Position numbers and translations under genes: made by a program
DNA from: Mycobacterium sp. 1164966.3
GTDB taxonomy: Bacteria > Actinomycetota > Actinomycetes > Mycobacteriales > Mycobacteriaceae
Direction of reading: 5' to 3'
Length of the DNA: 64,000 nucleotides
Assembly (NCBI RefSeq): GCF_001665395.1
Contig: NZ_LZSG01000070.1
Location: 62,001-126,000 of the forward strand
The notes under the pieces: generated by a model
Database searches by the model: none
What the model was told of the DNA's origin: nothing
The model's input: the letters and a program-made list of their open reading frames with translations, nothing else
In this document: positions 10,181-18,715 of the stretch, one piece after another
Layout of the letters: the number at the start of each line of letters is the position of its first letter
Numbering within the stretch: position 1 is the stretch's first letter

Positions 10181-12355
10181 TCACCACCAACCGGTGCTAA
10201 CCGCGATCTGCCGGCCGAGCTCGGGAGCCAGGGTCCGCACGTAGGTGGGGGACAGATGGTGGGCGCCGTGGTAGATCAGCACGTTTCCCTCGACCGGACG
10301 GCAGACGTCGGGACGACAGATCGCATCCGACATGTCCAGCGGCTTGAGCAGTGGGAACCGCTCCACGAAGTCCAGCGTCGGATTGCGATCGACCAGCAGG
10401 TCAGAGCGTTTGACCGAGCACGACTCGGCGTCGCGCTTCTTGGCCAGGCAGTCCGCGGGGTCGAACGGTTTACCGTCCTTGACCAGCCACGGAGTGTCCC
10501 GCATGGCCAGCACGGGAATGTTGTTGTCCGAGAACGTCTGCCAGATACCGATATACGTTGCCGGCATCACGTCGCCGGCCTTGATATTCCACGGTCGGGT
10601 CGAGGTGGTGAACACATAGTCGGGCCGGTCGGCGACCACCTTGTTCATCACCGTGTGCACCCACGCGCGGCACTGCGGGTAGGCGGCGTTGTTGCCCATG
10701 ATCAGTGGGACTTCCTCGGTGGACAACGGGCAGCCCATCTTGAGGTAGGTCACCACCTTGAAGTGGTGTAACTGGCCGAGCAGGCTGAGCGCGGGCAGCC
10801 AGTGTTCCGCGTGCGATCCGCCGGCCAGCGCGATGGTTCGGGTGGCGTCCACATCGCCGTAGGTGCAGTTGACCACCGCGGGGTTGACGAAGTCGCTGAT
10901 GCAGCCGTCCCTGGTGGTGGCCGGCAGGTCCTCCTTGATCTCCAGCACGGTGGGACGCATCCGCAGCGCGGGCACCCGCACATGCGCGGTCAGCGCCATG
11001 GCCCCGGGATAGTCGTGCGGGTTGAGACCTTTCAGCTCCCGGCCCGCGGCGCGTTGGTCGCTGACGTGCTCGCGCCAGGTGAACGACGTCGCGGTCAGGG
11101 TGACACCCAGCAGCACCACGATCGAGCCGAGCACCATCGTCGGCCGGCGGAGCCGCGCGCGCCAGGGGACCGTCGGGACATGCGCCGGCGCTACGTTATC
11201 CGCGCCGGCCCGGTACCGAAGCGGGTCCTCCACGAGCCGGGTGGTGAAGTAGGCGAGGACGCCGGATATCAGCAGGACCGCCAGGCCGTCGACAAAGCCC
11301 GCATGCGCGTGGCCGGAGTAGGAAAGCCAGAAGATCAGCAGCGGCCAGTGCCAGAGGTACAGCGAGTACGCCATCGCGCCCAGGGTCACCAGCGGCCCCG
11401 CCGCCAGCAGTCGATTGGGCAGCGGCAGCCCGCCACCGGCGCCGTCGGTCCCGGCCAGGTTGGCTCCGGCAAGGATCATCAGCATCGTGGCGCCGACGGG
11501 TACCAATGCCCACGGACCGGGAAATTCCTTGACGCCGTTGATCAGTGCGCCGCACGACAGGATGGCGGCCAGCGCGACGGTCGCGAGCATCGTGCGCAGC
11601 CACATCGGCCAGCGGATGTAGGGGACCAGCGCCCCGACCAGCGCTCCCAGCAGCAGCTCCCACGCCCGCGCGAAGGTGTTGTAGTACGCCTGTGCCTGGT
11701 TGGCCTGATGAGCACAGACGGCGTAGACGAAGGACGCCACCGTCAGGGCGCTCAGCAGCACCAGGAAGACGCTCCGCAGGCTGCCCGGCGCCCGGAACAG
11801 GTGCCGAAACAGGTAGGCGCATCCGGCGGCCAGGAGCAGGAAGGCGATGTAGAACTGCCCCTGCACCGACATGGACCAGATGTGCTGCAGCGGGCTGACG
11901 GCCTCACCGGCGCGCAGATAGTCCGACGCCGAGTTGGCCAGCTCCCAGTTCTGGTAGTAACCGAGGCTGGCCAGGCTTTGGTCGGCGAAGGTCTCCCAGC
12001 GGGTTTGCGGTTGCACCAAGATGGTGAGCAGTGCGCATCCGGCCAGGACGACGACCAGGGCCGGTAGCAGCCGGCGGACCAGCCGGGCCACCTCGGCCGG
12101 TGGCGAGAGCGAGATCGCCGGGTTGAGCGCGGCGCGCAGCATCTTGCCGCCGAAGAAGAAGCCGGAAAGCGCGAGGAACACGTCCACGCCACCGGACACC
12201 CGGCCGAACCAGACGTGGAACATCGCGACTAGCGCGATGGCGATGCCGCGCAAACCGTCCAGGTCGTAACGGTAGAAACCGGACCCCGCCCGAGCTGGCT
12301 GGCCGACCGGCTGCGCGGTTGCGGCCGGCGGGCGGGGAGGTGACAGGCTCAGCAT
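10181..12355 (-). CDS. Acyltransferase 3 family membrane protein with C-terminal SGNH-like domain
   Basis: The 724-residue product opens with YRYDLDGLRGIAIALVAMFHVW, the OafA-type acyltransferase 3 signature with its catalytic His. About ten or eleven membrane segments follow up to residue ~410. A periplasmic SGNH-like domain follows. Such proteins O-acylate cell-envelope glycans. Two SGNH positions look changed: the GDS motif reads GGSHAEHW, and the final DxxH block reads YHGAHHLSP, with Gly (GGC) where Asp is expected. The nucleophile Ser remains. The equivalent in M. tuberculosis is Rv1565c by position. The acyl acceptor is unknown. Confidence 0.88.
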   Translation of the reverse strand: MLSLSPPRPPAATAQPVGQPARAGSGFYRYDLDGLRGIAIALVAMFHVWFGRVSGGVDVFLALSGFFFGGKMLRAALNPAISLSPPAEVARLVRRLLPALVVVLAGCALLTILVQPQTRWETFADQSLASLGYYQNWELANSASDYLRAGEAVSPLQHIWSMSVQGQFYIAFLLLAAGCAYLFRHLFRAPGSLRSVFLVLLSALTVASFVYAVCAHQANQAQAYYNTFARAWELLLGALVGALVPYIRWPMWLRTMLATVALAAILSCGALINGVKEFPGPWALVPVGATMLMILAGANLAGTDGAGGGLPLPNRLLAAGPLVTLGAMAYSLYLWHWPLLIFWLSYSGHAHAGFVDGLAVLLISGVLAYFTTRLVEDPLRYRAGADNVAPAHVPTVPWRARLRRPTMVLGSIVVLLGVTLTATSFTWREHVSDQRAAGRELKGLNPHDYPGAMALTAHVRVPALRMRPTVLEIKEDLPATTRDGCISDFVNPAVVNCTYGDVDATRTIALAGGSHAEHWLPALSLLGQLHHFKVVTYLKMGCPLSTEEVPLIMGNNAAYPQCRAWVHTVMNKVVADRPDYVFTTSTRPWNIKAGDVMPATYIGIWQTFSDNNIPVLAMRDTPWLVKDGKPFDPADCLAKKRDAESCSVKRSDLLVDRNPTLDFVERFPLLKPLDMSDAICRPDVCRPVEGNVLIYHGAHHLSPTYVRTLAPELGRQIAVSTGWW

Positions 12356-12379
12356 GATCGAAAGCCAATTTACCCAAAA

Positions 12380-12432
12380 CCCGCCACTTGCTCTCTCGCT
12401 GAGCAGCGAGTCGTGTGCAAACAGGTGGCGGG
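12380..12432 (-). terminator. Nested hairpin between ripD-like gene and acyltransferase
   Basis: CCCGCCACTTG (12380-12390) pairs with CAGGTGGCGGG (12422-12432) with one wobble. Inside it CTCGCT (12395-12400) pairs with AGCGAG (12405-12410). The structure lies just past the ripD-like stop on the minus strand and about 25 bases before the acyltransferase start, so it could attenuate read-through. There is no U-tract. Confidence 0.45.
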
Positions 12433-12452
12433 GGATTGGAAGGTTGCGACGG

Positions 12453-13217
12453 CTACCGGGTGGCCGGGACGATCGCGGGTTGCTGCGCCGGTTGCGCCGG
12501 AGCTGCCGGCTGCACCGGTGCCAGTTGCAATGGCGCCTGCGGGGTGGGCGCCGGTTGCAGTGGTGACTGTGGCGCCGGCACCTGTTGCAGCGGTGCCTGT
12601 GGGGTCGGGGCCGGCTGTAGCGGCGTTTGCTGGCTCGGCACCTGCTGGCCCGGCGTCTGCTGACCCGGCACCTGCTGCACCGGCGCCTGCTGGACGGGCG
12701 CGGGCTGAGTTCCGAGCACCCGCACTAGGTAGGGCGCCATGCCGCTGGTGCGCACCGGTGACACCTGGACCACGTCGCCGACTTCCAGCATCTGGCTGTT
12801 GCCGAGATACATGGCGACGCTTTGCGTGCCTTCGGGACCGTAGAAGATGAGGTCGCCCTTGCGCGCCTGCTGCGGCAGTACCTTTTGACCTACCCGGTAC
12901 ATCTGGCCGGATGAACGGGGCAGCTTGATTCCTGCGCCGGCGTACGCGTACTGCATCAGGCCGGAGGCGTCGAACCCGACGGTCATCGCGCCTTTGCCGG
13001 TACCGCGGCTGGGTCCGTTGACGCCGCCGCCGGCCCAGGAGAACGGCACGCCGCGCTGCGAGAGGCCGCGGGCGACGACGACGTCGGTGGCCTGCTGGTA
13101 GTCCATCGGCCGGGCACCCGGGTCCGCGGCGGCCAGGCCGGTCGCGAGATCAGACGTGGCCACCACCGGGGCCACCGTCATCACCAGACCGATGGCGAAG
13201 GCGTAGATGCGTTTCAT
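12453..13217 (-). CDS. ripD: RipD-like secreted NlpC/P60 protein, catalytically inactive
   Basis: The 254-residue product has a Sec signal (MKRIYAFAIGLVMTVAPVVA) and an NlpC/P60 domain at about residues 38-170. The canonical DCSG nucleophile motif reads GFDASGLMQYAY, so Cys is Ala. The catalytic His position in the HVGIYLG-type strand is Ser (SVAMYLGNSQM). This agrees with RipD (Rv1566c), known as a peptidoglycan-binding non-catalytic member. Residues ~172-254 are a Pro/Gln tail of xPxQQxP-type repeats, likely disordered and wall-associated. Hydrolysis is not expected; a scaffolding or binding role is inferred. Confidence 0.88.
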   Translation of the reverse strand: MKRIYAFAIGLVMTVAPVVATSDLATGLAAADPGARPMDYQQATDVVVARGLSQRGVPFSWAGGGVNGPSRGTGKGAMTVGFDASGLMQYAYAGAGIKLPRSSGQMYRVGQKVLPQQARKGDLIFYGPEGTQSVAMYLGNSQMLEVGDVVQVSPVRTSGMAPYLVRVLGTQPAPVQQAPVQQVPGQQTPGQQVPSQQTPLQPAPTPQAPLQQVPAPQSPLQPAPTPQAPLQLAPVQPAAPAQPAQQPAIVPATR

Positions 13218-13484
13218 TCTGGTTCACCCTCTCTCGGGGTCTCGTGCCTTAGCGCGGTGACTGCGCGCGTCGGCTGCCATGCCACGAGTCGCGCGATGGC
13301 CGCCTCGCATGCTTGTCACACCAGTCACTCCAGACACTTTCGCAACAGAAAATGCTGGCCGCCAGATCCGCCGAGGATTATTTGTCGGAATGAGATCGCA
13401 CGGTGACTGCCCAGGCCGATTCCGGCCGCCGGACCGTGATGTGGGTCTCAGCCGAGCGTATGACGCGCCGCCGCCGCAGCCGCG

Positions 13485-13889
13485 TCAGTGCCAATATCGT
13501 TCGCTGAAAGTCGTCAAACCGTAGCCGGCCAGCGAGCTGAGCATCAGGATGGCCGCGGCCAGGATCGGCCAGAAGAACATGAACCAGCCCCGCAGCAGGG
13601 AAACGACCGGGCCGATGGCGGCCGCCGCAACCGCCGCGCCTATCCCGCCCCACATGACGGGATAGATGTACTGGTCCAGTCCGTAGGGCACCGGACCGCA
13701 ACTGCCGTCCGGGCAGGCGTCGGCGGCGAAGCCGAACAGCCGCGAGGGCAGGCTCGTCGTGGTGGCCACGACGACGAGCAGCGTCAACAACCCGCAGGTG
13801 CAAACCACGTCCCAGACCGCGATCCGCAGCCGAATCGCCGGCGGGTCCCGGTCGTCGGTGTCCTCGTCGGGCCGATACGGCGAAGCCAT
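13485..13889 (-). CDS. Small conserved membrane protein (Rv1567c-like)
   Basis: The 134-residue product starts MASPYRPDEDTDDRD and has three or four hydrophobic segments: VVCTCGLLTLLVVVATTTS, the GGIGAAVAAAAIGPVVSLL region, and FMFFWPILAAAILMLSSLAGYGL. A loop holds two cysteines (ACPDGSCGP). No function is recognised. A strong Shine-Dalgarno (GGGGGAGG) precedes the ATG at 13889. Those bases belong to the right end of the upstream TnpB element, so the transposon end appears to supply the ribosome-binding site. The reading frame continues upstream without a stop, so a longer form cannot be excluded. Confidence 0.75.
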   Translation of the reverse strand: MASPYRPDEDTDDRDPPAIRLRIAVWDVVCTCGLLTLLVVVATTTSLPSRLFGFAADACPDGSCGPVPYGLDQYIYPVMWGGIGAAVAAAAIGPVVSLLRGWFMFFWPILAAAILMLSSLAGYGLTTFSERYWH

Positions 13890-13892
13890 GCC

Positions 13893-13990
13893 TTGACCTC
13901 CCCCTGGCCCTGAAGGGCCGGGATTCTGATTGGGCCGCTCACGCGGCCCAATCGTGGTTCTCACTTCCGTGAGCGCACCTTGCGGTGCCC
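13893..13990 (-). ncRNA. Candidate TnpB guide-RNA (omegaRNA/reRNA) scaffold and element right end
   Basis: Successive hairpins straddle the tnpB stop. They are GCACC/GGTGC (13975-13988), CTCAC/GTGAG (13960-13973), a perfect 11-bp stem GATTGGGCCGC/GCGGCCCAATC (13928-13938 with 13943-13953; the stop is in the loop), and GGCCCT/AGGGCC (13906-13919). The terminal sequence GGGGGAGGTCAA ends at 13893. A GGCCCTTCAGGGCC-type hairpin ending in TCAA is what I know from IS605/IS608-type right ends, where the scaffold stops and the guide begins. The guide would then start GGCATGGCTTCG at 13892 and run into the membrane gene. The 5' limit is a guess. Confidence 0.6.
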
Positions 13991-15186
13991 ACACCCTGCG
14001 GTATGGCCCCCGGTCCGGGGGTAGGCGCGGGTCTAGCCCGGGCCAAGATTATTTGAGCAGCGTTGTGGTCCGCATGGTCGAGGTGGCCACACGCGAGGCA
14101 ACGAAACACCGCTTGGCTCTCGCGGTTCTCCTTGGCCGTGTGGCCACAGTTGCGGCACTCTTGGCTGCTGTACCTTGCCGACACCTCAACCAACGTCGTG
14201 CCGGAAGCTTTCGTCTTCTGCCCCAACCGGCGGGCGAACATGCCCCAGCAGTTGGCGTGGATCCGTTTATTGAGTCCCGCCTTGGCCGCTGCCCCGTTCG
14301 GCAGGTACTGATCAGGTCGGTCGGGGTTCGGCTTGGGTTTAGGTTTGCGGACCATGTTGCGGACCGCCAGGTGCTCCACCGCGACGAAGTCATAGCGGGC
14401 CGCGATCCTGGTGGTGAGCTTCTCGACCCAGTCGCGGCGGCGGCCTGCCACGGTCTCATGCACAGCGGCGATCCGCATGACGACGGACCTGCGGCGGGCG
14501 CTGCCTTTGCGCCGGCGCGTTTTCTCACGTTGCAGTCGCGCCAGCTTTGCCTGCTCGCGTTTGCGCATCGTCGGCGCCCGAAACATCTGACCGTCCGAGG
14601 TGGCGATAGTGGTGGCCACGCCACGGTCGATACCGATAGCACGCCCCGCCCTGCCGGCATCGGGTACCGCCGGCTGCGGCGCGGGGAAACTTACATGCCA
14701 GCGACCACTGGGGGCCGCGGTGATCCGAGCCATCCTTAGCTTGTCCGCCGGCAGCGCACGGGACAGCTTGAACTTCACCCAGCCCAGTTTGGGTACCGCA
14801 ATTTGCGCCCACGCGCGGCTGTGCACGACAACCTTGGTGTCACGCACACAGAAACCTTCCGATACGCCGCGCTTGCGCCATCTCGGCTCTTTGGCGTTGC
14901 CGTCGAAACATGCCTGGACTGCCCGGTCAAAGGCGCGCAACGCTTGTTGCTGCACCGACGACGACCCGCAGCGCAACCACTCAATCTCCTGGCGCGCCTC
15001 TGCCAGTTGCCGTTGCCGCGCCGTCGGACCCGGCGCGGGACGACCCGAGGTGCCGCGCTCGCGGTGTTGGCGATACCCGAACTGTTCAACGGCCAGGTTC
15101 CACACATACCGCGCGTCCGCGCAGTGGCGCTCGCGCATAAAAACGGCCTGCTCCTCTGTTGGATACAGCCGGTAACGGTTGGCCAC
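13939..15186 (-). CDS. tnpB: RNA-guided endonuclease TnpB family protein
   Basis: The 415-residue product opens MANRYRLYPTEEQAVFMRERHCADARYVWNLA, a normal TnpB N-terminus. The RuvC-like site is intact: Asp in IGIDRGVATTIA, Glu in VAVEHLAVRNM, Asp in HADHNAAQII. A four-Cys zinc finger lies between the second and third blocks (CRNCGH and CLACGH). Known TnpB proteins cleave DNA matching the guide of an RNA derived from their own right end. The start is GTG at 15186. Catalytic residues and length suggest a functional protein. Confidence 0.9.
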   Translation of the reverse strand: MANRYRLYPTEEQAVFMRERHCADARYVWNLAVEQFGYRQHRERGTSGRPAPGPTARQRQLAEARQEIEWLRCGSSSVQQQALRAFDRAVQACFDGNAKEPRWRKRGVSEGFCVRDTKVVVHSRAWAQIAVPKLGWVKFKLSRALPADKLRMARITAAPSGRWHVSFPAPQPAVPDAGRAGRAIGIDRGVATTIATSDGQMFRAPTMRKREQAKLARLQREKTRRRKGSARRRSVVMRIAAVHETVAGRRRDWVEKLTTRIAARYDFVAVEHLAVRNMVRKPKPKPNPDRPDQYLPNGAAAKAGLNKRIHANCWGMFARRLGQKTKASGTTLVEVSARYSSQECRNCGHTAKENRESQAVFRCLACGHLDHADHNAAQIILARARPAPTPGPGAIPQGVGTARCAHGSENHDWAA

Positions 15187-15212
15187 GCCAACAACCTAAC
15201 CGCGGACGCCGA

Positions 15213-15478
15213 CACCTGGCTGCATCTCTCCCACCACAGCATCGGTCTATATCTTCCGATCGTGATGAACGGCCTGCCCTACCGGCCCGGCGACTGTGCG
15301 ACGAGTTCGCCTACTAGGTCAACCAGCACAACATCAACGGGCACATATATGATCGTCGCCCTAACTTCCCCGCATCCTGCGTCGACGCCCCTTGGTGGAT
15401 CATCACCCACTACATCGACCGACCACTGATTGATCCTGGCAGCCCGAAACCGAGGCCCTAATCCGGCCCTCAACGGCT
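15213..15478 (+). pseudogene. Possible decayed coding remnant of unknown origin
   Basis: This non-coding gap reads like broken protein code. One frame gives TWLHLSHHSIGLYLPIVMNG; after a shift near 15295 another gives CDEFAY, an in-frame TAG, then VNQHNINGHIYDRRPNFPAS and PWWIITHYIDRPLIDPGS before TAA. The composition is less GC-rich than the neighbours. I recognise no family. It could also be chance open frame or part of the TnpB element's left flank. Confidence 0.25.
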
Positions 15479-15578
15479 CGGCGTGCGCGCTACCACAACT
15501 GGTCAGAGCTTCCCGATGTCGGAGGTTTGTGCGACCCATACCGGGGACTGGGCCGTGACCCGCATACCCTCGTTCTCT

Positions 15579-16883
15579 ATGTCTGCGATGACTCCCGGGC
15601 TGACGCCCGAGCAGGTCAGCGCAATCGATGCCGCCCACCTGTGGCATCCCTACAGCACCATCGGCGCCGAAGTGGTACCGCCGATCGTGGCGGTTGCCGC
15701 CCGAGGGGCCTGGCTGACCCTGATCCGCGAGGGCAAGCCGATCGAGGTGCTCGACGCGATGAGCTCCTGGTGGACGGCGATCCATGGGCACGGCCACCCC
15801 GCGTTGGACGCGGCGTTGACCCGCCAGCTCGGCGTCATGAACCACGTCATGTTCGGTGGGCTCACCCACGAGCCCGCGGCACGCGTGGCGCAGCTGCTGG
15901 TCGACATCACCCCCGCGGGACTGGAGACCGTCTTCTTCAGCGACTCCGGGTCGGTGTCGGTCGAGGTGGCGGTGAAGATGGCGCTGCAGTACTGGCGCAG
16001 CCGAGGCCGACCCGCCAAGCACCGGCTGATGACTTGGCGCGGCGGCTACCACGGCGACACCTTCACGCCGATGAGCATCTGCGACCCCGACGGCGGCATG
16101 CACTCGCTGTGGACGGACATTCTGGCCGCCCAAGTTTTCGCCCCGCAGGTGCCGCGCGACTACGACGGCGACTACAGCGCGGCGTTCGAGGCGCAACTCG
16201 CCCGGCACGCGAGTGAGCTGGCGGCGGTGGTCGTCGAGCCGGTAGTTCAGGGCGCCGGCGGTATGCGTTTTCACCACCCGCGCTATCTGCGCGACCTGCG
16301 CGGCATCTGCAATCGTCACGACGTGTTGCTGATCTTCGACGAGATCGCCACCGGCTTCGGCCGCACCGGCGAGCTGTTCGCCGCCGACCACGCCGGGGTG
16401 AGCCCCGACATCATGTGCGTCGGCAAGGCGCTGACCGGCGGATACCTCAGCCTGGCCGCGACCTTGTGCACGACCGATATCGCCCACACCATCAGCGCCG
16501 GCGAAGCCGGGGCGCTGATGCACGGACCCACGTTCATGGCCAACCCGCTGGCGTGTGCGGCGTCGGTGGCAAGCATCGAGGTGCTACTCGCCCAGGACTG
16601 GCGATCACGGGTGGCGGAGATCTCCGGCGCGCTGGCGGCCGGTCTGGAACCCGCCCGGGCATTACCCGCCGTAACCGATGTCCGGGTGTGCGGCGCCATC
16701 GGCGTCATCGAATGCGACCGCCCGATCGACCTGGCCGCCGCCACCCCGGCGGCACTGGACCGCGGGGTGTGGCTGCGTCCATTCCGCAACCTCATCTATG
16801 CGATGCCGCCCTACATCTGCCCGCCCGAGGAGATCGCCCAAATCACCTCGGCGATGGTCGAGGTGGCCCGGATCGTAGTCTGA
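15579..16883 (+). CDS. bioA: Adenosylmethionine--8-amino-7-oxononanoate aminotransferase
   Basis: BioA transfers the SAM amino group to KAPA, giving DAPA in biotin synthesis. From the ATG at 15579 the product is 434 residues and the PLP lysine (VGKALTGGYLS) is residue 283, the number I recall for M. tuberculosis BioA. That supports this start over the longer frame that opens at 15483. Other marks are LWHPYSTIG, MSSWWTAIHGHGHPALD, WRGGYHGDT and FDEIATGFGRTG. It leads bioA-bioF-bioD, with 6 bases before bioF. Confidence 0.95.
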   Translation: MSAMTPGLTPEQVSAIDAAHLWHPYSTIGAEVVPPIVAVAARGAWLTLIREGKPIEVLDAMSSWWTAIHGHGHPALDAALTRQLGVMNHVMFGGLTHEPAARVAQLLVDITPAGLETVFFSDSGSVSVEVAVKMALQYWRSRGRPAKHRLMTWRGGYHGDTFTPMSICDPDGGMHSLWTDILAAQVFAPQVPRDYDGDYSAAFEAQLARHASELAAVVVEPVVQGAGGMRFHHPRYLRDLRGICNRHDVLLIFDEIATGFGRTGELFAADHAGVSPDIMCVGKALTGGYLSLAATLCTTDIAHTISAGEAGALMHGPTFMANPLACAASVASIEVLLAQDWRSRVAEISGALAAGLEPARALPAVTDVRVCGAIGVIECDRPIDLAAATPAALDRGVWLRPFRNLIYAMPPYICPPEEIAQITSAMVEVARIVV

Positions 16884-16889
16884 ACCGCA

Positions 16890-18038
16890 ATGAAGACACC
16901 GATCGAGACGTCGCCGCTCGCCTGGCTGGGCGAGGTGGAACAGCAGCGCCGCGCGGCCGGTTTGCGTCGTGCGCTGCGGCCGCGTCCGGCGGTCGCCACC
17001 GAGTTGGATCTGGCGTCCAATGACTACCTCGGCCTGTCCCAGCACCCCGACGTCATCGAAGGCGGCGTCCAGGCGCTGCGCACCTGGGGTGCCGGTGCCA
17101 CCGGTTCGCGGCTGGTCACCGGCGACACCGAACTGCACCAGGAGTTCGAGACCCAGCTGGCCGGCTACGTGGGCGCGTCGACCGGACTGCTGTTCTCCTC
17201 CGGCTACACGGCCAATCTCGGGGCCGTCGTCGGGCTGACGGGACCAGGTTCGCTGCTGGTGTCCGACGCTCATTCGCACGCATCACTGGTGGACGCCTGC
17301 CGGTTGTCGCGGGCGCGGGTGGTGGTGACGCCGCACCGCGACGTCGACGCCGTGCAACGGGCCCTGCAGTCACGCCGCGAGGAGCGCGCCGTCGTCATCA
17401 CCGACTCGGTGTTCAGCGCCGACGGCGCACTCGCCCCGGTCCGCGACCTGCACGACGTGTGCCGCCGGCACGGTGCGCTGCTCATCGTCGACGAGGCACA
17501 CGGTTTGGGTGTGCGCGGTGACGGCCGGGGTCTGGTCCACGAGCTCGGGCTGGCGGGTGCGCCCGATTTGGTGCTGACCACGACGCTGTCCAAGGCCCTG
17601 GGCAGTCAGGGCGGCGTGGTCCTGGGGCCGCAGCCGGTGCGCGATCACCTGATCGACGCCGCCCGCCCGTTCATCTTCGACACCGGGCTGGCTCCCGCGG
17701 CGGTGGGCGCCGCGCAGGCCGCCCTGCGAGTCTTGACCGCCGAGCCATGGCGACCGCAAGCGGTGCTGCGGCACGCCCGCGTCCTGGCCGGGATCTGCGA
17801 CGTAACCCCAGAGCCGGAGTCGGCGGTGGTATCGGTGATCCTGGGCGATCCGGACGTGGCCGTGGCCGCCGCCACCGCCTGCCTGGAGGCCGGCGTCCGG
17901 GTGGGGTGCTTCCGGCCTCCTACCGTGCCCCCCGGGACGTCGCGACTGCGGCTGTCGGCGCGTGCTTCGCTGGATGCCGCCGACCTCGACCTGGCTGAGC
18001 GGGTGCTGATGCAGGTTCTCTGCGGGTCGCGCCGTTGA
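16890..18038 (+). CDS. bioF: 8-amino-7-oxononanoate synthase
   Basis: BioF condenses pimeloyl thioester with alanine to form KAPA. The 382-residue product has the alpha-oxoamine synthase pattern: LASNDYLGLSQHP, GSRLVTGDTELHQEFE, VDEAHGLGVRGDGRG and the PLP lysine in TTTLSKALGSQGG near residue 235. It overlaps bioD by 4 bases (TTGA), so the two are translationally coupled. Confidence 0.95.
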   Translation: MKTPIETSPLAWLGEVEQQRRAAGLRRALRPRPAVATELDLASNDYLGLSQHPDVIEGGVQALRTWGAGATGSRLVTGDTELHQEFETQLAGYVGASTGLLFSSGYTANLGAVVGLTGPGSLLVSDAHSHASLVDACRLSRARVVVTPHRDVDAVQRALQSRREERAVVITDSVFSADGALAPVRDLHDVCRRHGALLIVDEAHGLGVRGDGRGLVHELGLAGAPDLVLTTTLSKALGSQGGVVLGPQPVRDHLIDAARPFIFDTGLAPAAVGAAQAALRVLTAEPWRPQAVLRHARVLAGICDVTPEPESAVVSVILGDPDVAVAAATACLEAGVRVGCFRPPTVPPGTSRLRLSARASLDAADLDLAERVLMQVLCGSRR

Positions 18039-18715
18039 CGGTCCTGGTCGTCACCGGGACCGGAACCGGTGTCGGCAAGACGGTCGTGACCGCGGCGCTG
18101 GCGTCGCACGCCCGCCAGGCCGGAATCGACGTGGCGGTCTGCAAGCCGGTGCAAACCGGCACCGACTCCGGTGACGACGACCTGGCCGATGTGGCCCGCT
18201 TGTCGGGGGTGGCCGAGCTCGCCGGGTTGGCGCGGTATCCGCAGCCGCTGGCACCGGCGGCCGCGTCCGAACAGGCCGGGTTGACGCTGCCCACCGGTGA
18301 CCAGCTCGTCGGGTTGATCCGTGGACTGGACCACCCGGGACGGCTGACTTTGGTCGAAGGCGCCGGCGGACTGCTGGTCGAGCTCGCCGAGCCGGGCGTC
18401 ACGTTGCGTGACCTCGCCGCCGACCTCGGCGCCGCGGCGCTGGTTGTCGTCAGCGCGGAACTGGGCACGCTCAACCACACCGCGCTCACCTTGGAAGCAC
18501 TTGCCGCACAGAAACTTTCATGTGCCGGGCTGGTGATCGGCAGCTGGCCGGCCCAACCTGGGCCGGTGGAGATGTCGAATCACGCCGCACTGGCCCGTCT
18601 CGCGCCGCTGCGGGCCGCGCTGCCCGCCGGGGCCGGATCGATGAACACCACCGATTTCGCGACGCTGAGCGCGACCGCGTTCGACCGCGACTGGGTCACG
18701 ACGCTGGTGCGCTGA
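18035..18715 (+). CDS. bioD: ATP-dependent dethiobiotin synthetase
   Basis: BioD closes the ureido ring of DAPA with CO2 and ATP to give dethiobiotin. The 226-residue product begins with the P-loop GTGTGVGKTVVTAALASHA at about residues 7-25, then KPVQTG and EGAGGLLVEL, all family hallmarks. The start is the rare TTG at 18035, fixed by overlap with the bioF stop and by the conserved P-loop being so near the N-terminus. Confidence 0.94.
   Translation: MTVLVVTGTGTGVGKTVVTAALASHARQAGIDVAVCKPVQTGTDSGDDDLADVARLSGVAELAGLARYPQPLAPAAASEQAGLTLPTGDQLVGLIRGLDHPGRLTLVEGAGGLLVELAEPGVTLRDLAADLGAAALVVVSAELGTLNHTALTLEALAAQKLSCAGLVIGSWPAQPGPVEMSNHAALARLAPLRAALPAGAGSMNTTDFATLSATAFDRDWVTTLVR

Larger units (their letters stand above)
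13893..15186 (-). mobile_element. Solo-tnpB IS605/IS607-type element (left end unresolved)
   Basis: The element consists of tnpB alone with no tnpA transposase gene in the window, so it is probably not self-mobile. The right end is assigned at 13893 (TCAA) from the terminal hairpin. The left end lies somewhere beyond 15186; no TAM or left-end hairpin could be fixed in 15187-15480. It sits between genes adjacent in M. tuberculosis (Rv1567c and bioA) as I recall. Confidence 0.65.

Noticed and set aside
14803..15429. 208-codon plus-strand frame overlapping the 5' end of tnpB
   Set aside because: Most of it is antisense to conserved tnpB sequence; only the part beyond 15187 could be a remnant and is listed separately.
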